From assembly GCA_963923455.1 (NCBI GenBank), contig CAWULT010000007.1, forward strand, positions 1 to 64,000: a DNA stretch of 64,000 nt. Reading direction: 5' to 3'. Shown piece by piece: positions 63,037 to 64,000 of this stretch (positions are counted from its first letter, which is position 1; each line of letters starts with the position of its first letter). The DNA comes from CAWULT01 sp963923455. Lineage in GTDB: Bacteria > Acidobacteriota > Vicinamibacteria > Vicinamibacterales > UBA2999. Under the pieces are notes generated by a model. It did not search any database. It saw nothing but the letters and a program-made list of their open reading frames with translations, and was not told the DNA's origin. The position numbers were made by a program, and so were the translations under genes.

Positions 63037-64000
63037 CTAGAACAGGCTCACCTTCACGTTCAGGTACTTCTTCGGGTCGGCCTTCATCGCCGCCACCAGG
63101 CCGGCGACCTCGTCGACCGTCTTGTTCAGCTTCTCATACAACTGTTTGTCCTGCATCAGCTGGCCCATCGTGCCGTTCCCCTGCTGCAGGCCGGCGACCA
63201 CCTTGTCGAGCCGGTCGGTCATCGAGTTCAGCCGGTTGTAGAGTTCCTGGTCGGTGACGAGCTTGCCCATCGTCCCCTCGCCCTTGTTGATCTTCGCGGT
63301 GATGCCGTCGAGGTTCGAGGTGGTCGCGGTCAGGGACCGGTGGAGCGCGTCGTCGTTCAGGAGCTTGCCGAGGGTGCCCTCGCCCGCGCGAATCTTCGCG
63401 GTGACGGCCTCGAGGCTCTGGACCGACCCCTCGAGCGACTTCGCGAGCGTCGGGTCGCTGGCCAGCCGCCCCAGGCTGCCCTTGCCCTGGTTGATTCCGC
63501 GCGCCACCTGCTCGGCCGCGGTCACCAGCGCGTCGAGGTCGCGGTAGAGGGCCTCGTCGGTGAAGAGCTTCCCCACGGTCCCCTTGCCGCCCCGGATGTC
63601 GCCGATGAGCGCCGTCGCCTGGCCGATGCCGTCGCTCGCCTGCGCGGCCACCTCGGTCAGCGAGCCGGCCGCGGCGCCCGACTTCACGTACCCCCACTCG
63701 GGTACCGGCGCGCCGGCGCTCGACGCCGTGATGTCGACGGCCGCCTCGCCGAGCAGCGACACCGACCCGAGCGACGCCACCGACGTCGAGGTGACCCGCG
63801 GCTGGTTGTCCTTGCGCAACTCCATCACGACCTCGACCCTGTCGCCGCTGAACGTGATGGCCGTCACCGTTCCGACCTCCACGCCGGCCACCCGGACGGG
63901 CGCCCCTTCCTTGAGGCCGGGGATGCTGGTGAACACGGTCTTGACCGTGTAGCGCTGCCAGAAGAAGCCGCTCTCGCCGCTCAGCATGAAGATCAGCACC
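63037..64000 (-). CDS. MlaD/Mce-family lipid transport protein (N-terminus cut off)
   Basis: 320 visible residues of an Mce substrate-binding subunit that forms hexameric lipid channels. The MCE domain is at about 15-100 (SIPGLKEGAPVRVAGVEVGTVTAI, VTSTSVASLGSVSLLGEAAVDI). After it come five repeats of about 40 residues, each with the core G-x-G-T/S-x-G-x-L-x-x-D-x-x-L in a helical setting. The N-terminal membrane helix is only partly present (LIFMLSGESGFFWQRY), so about 20-25 residues lie beyond the window edge. The MlaE/MlaF partners should follow upstream, beyond 64000. Confidence 0.88.
   Translation of the reverse strand, partial: VLIFMLSGESGFFWQRYTVKTVFTSIPGLKEGAPVRVAGVEVGTVTAITFSGDRVEVVMELRKDNQPRVTSTSVASLGSVSLLGEAAVDITASSAGAPVPEWGYVKSGAAAGSLTEVAAQASDGIGQATALIGDIRGGKGTVGKLFTDEALYRDLDALVTAAEQVARGINQGKGSLGRLASDPTLAKSLEGSVQSLEAVTAKIRAGEGTLGKLLNDDALHRSLTATTSNLDGITAKINKGEGTMGKLVTDQELYNRLNSMTDRLDKVVAGLQQGNGTMGQLMQDKQLYEKLNKTVDEVAGLVAAMKADPKKYLNVKVSLF

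Overview
This is 64 kb of very GC-rich, gene-dense bacterial chromosome with no mobile elements, phage genes or CRISPR arrays. The gene content points to Acidobacteriota, most likely the Vicinamibacteria. The indicators are an Oar-like TonB-dependent receptor with an N-terminal carboxypeptidase-regulatory domain, a SpoIVB-like (S55) secreted protein, an Mce/MlaD protein with glycine-rich repeats, many small secreted proteins of unknown function, and a fused aroDE. The placement is an inference from gene content. The first 34 bases are not biological: positions 2-34 are an Illumina Nextera transposase adapter, so the left edge is a contig end and ftsK is cut there. The right edge cuts an mlaD-like gene.

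Layout. 35-5997: ftsK end, an AMIN/amidase_3 cell-wall amidase, leucyl aminopeptidase with a small membrane protein, and a PKD-like secreted protein. 5987-13447: a glycosyltransferase pair, a bactofilin-like membrane protein, a thiolase divergent from an acyl-CoA synthetase plus MFS transporter (the transporter apparently starting at CTG). 13469-24099 (minus strand): one aromatic amino acid operon, aroDE-trpE-trpG-trpD-trpC-trpF-trpB-trpA-aroQ-aroF-tyrA, preceded by a complete ribosome-mediated attenuator. 24120-31064: S55 protein and beta-propeller protein, an ECF sigma/anti-sigma pair with its own ECF-type promoter, and a TPR protein. 31113-35321: a sigma-54-type regulator followed by two oligopeptide-type ABC permeases. 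35347-42937: aroC, def, fmt, rsmB, a kinase-less PASTA protein, rpe, a thioesterase, bamD and a secreted protein. 42964-48928: pgsA, sugar nucleotide genes, tRNA-Gly(CCC), deoC-rpiB and hpt. 48925-54357: secreted proteins, two amidohydrolases, upp, tRNA-Val(CAC) and an AraC regulator. 54388-58929: a HpaB-type flavin monooxygenase behind a likely AraC operator, a SnoaL-like protein, and a degenerate metallo-beta-lactamase-fold protein with its partner. 59228-64000: TonB-dependent receptor, a 34-residue membrane protein, and the Mce locus.

The most informative system is the trp/aro operon leader. It has a TTGACA-17-TACTCT promoter and a 31-codon leader peptide containing Tyr-Trp-Trp-Trp. A decamer in the leader pairs along its whole length with the 5' arm of the terminator. 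The terminator is a 10-bp stem capped by C(UUCG)G and followed by a U-tract that abuts the aroDE start codon. The whole chorismate-to-Trp/Tyr branch therefore appears to be controlled by Trp-tRNA charging. A second pattern is that several promoters place a TANNNT -10 box only 6-10 nt before the start codon, which suggests leaderless mRNAs.
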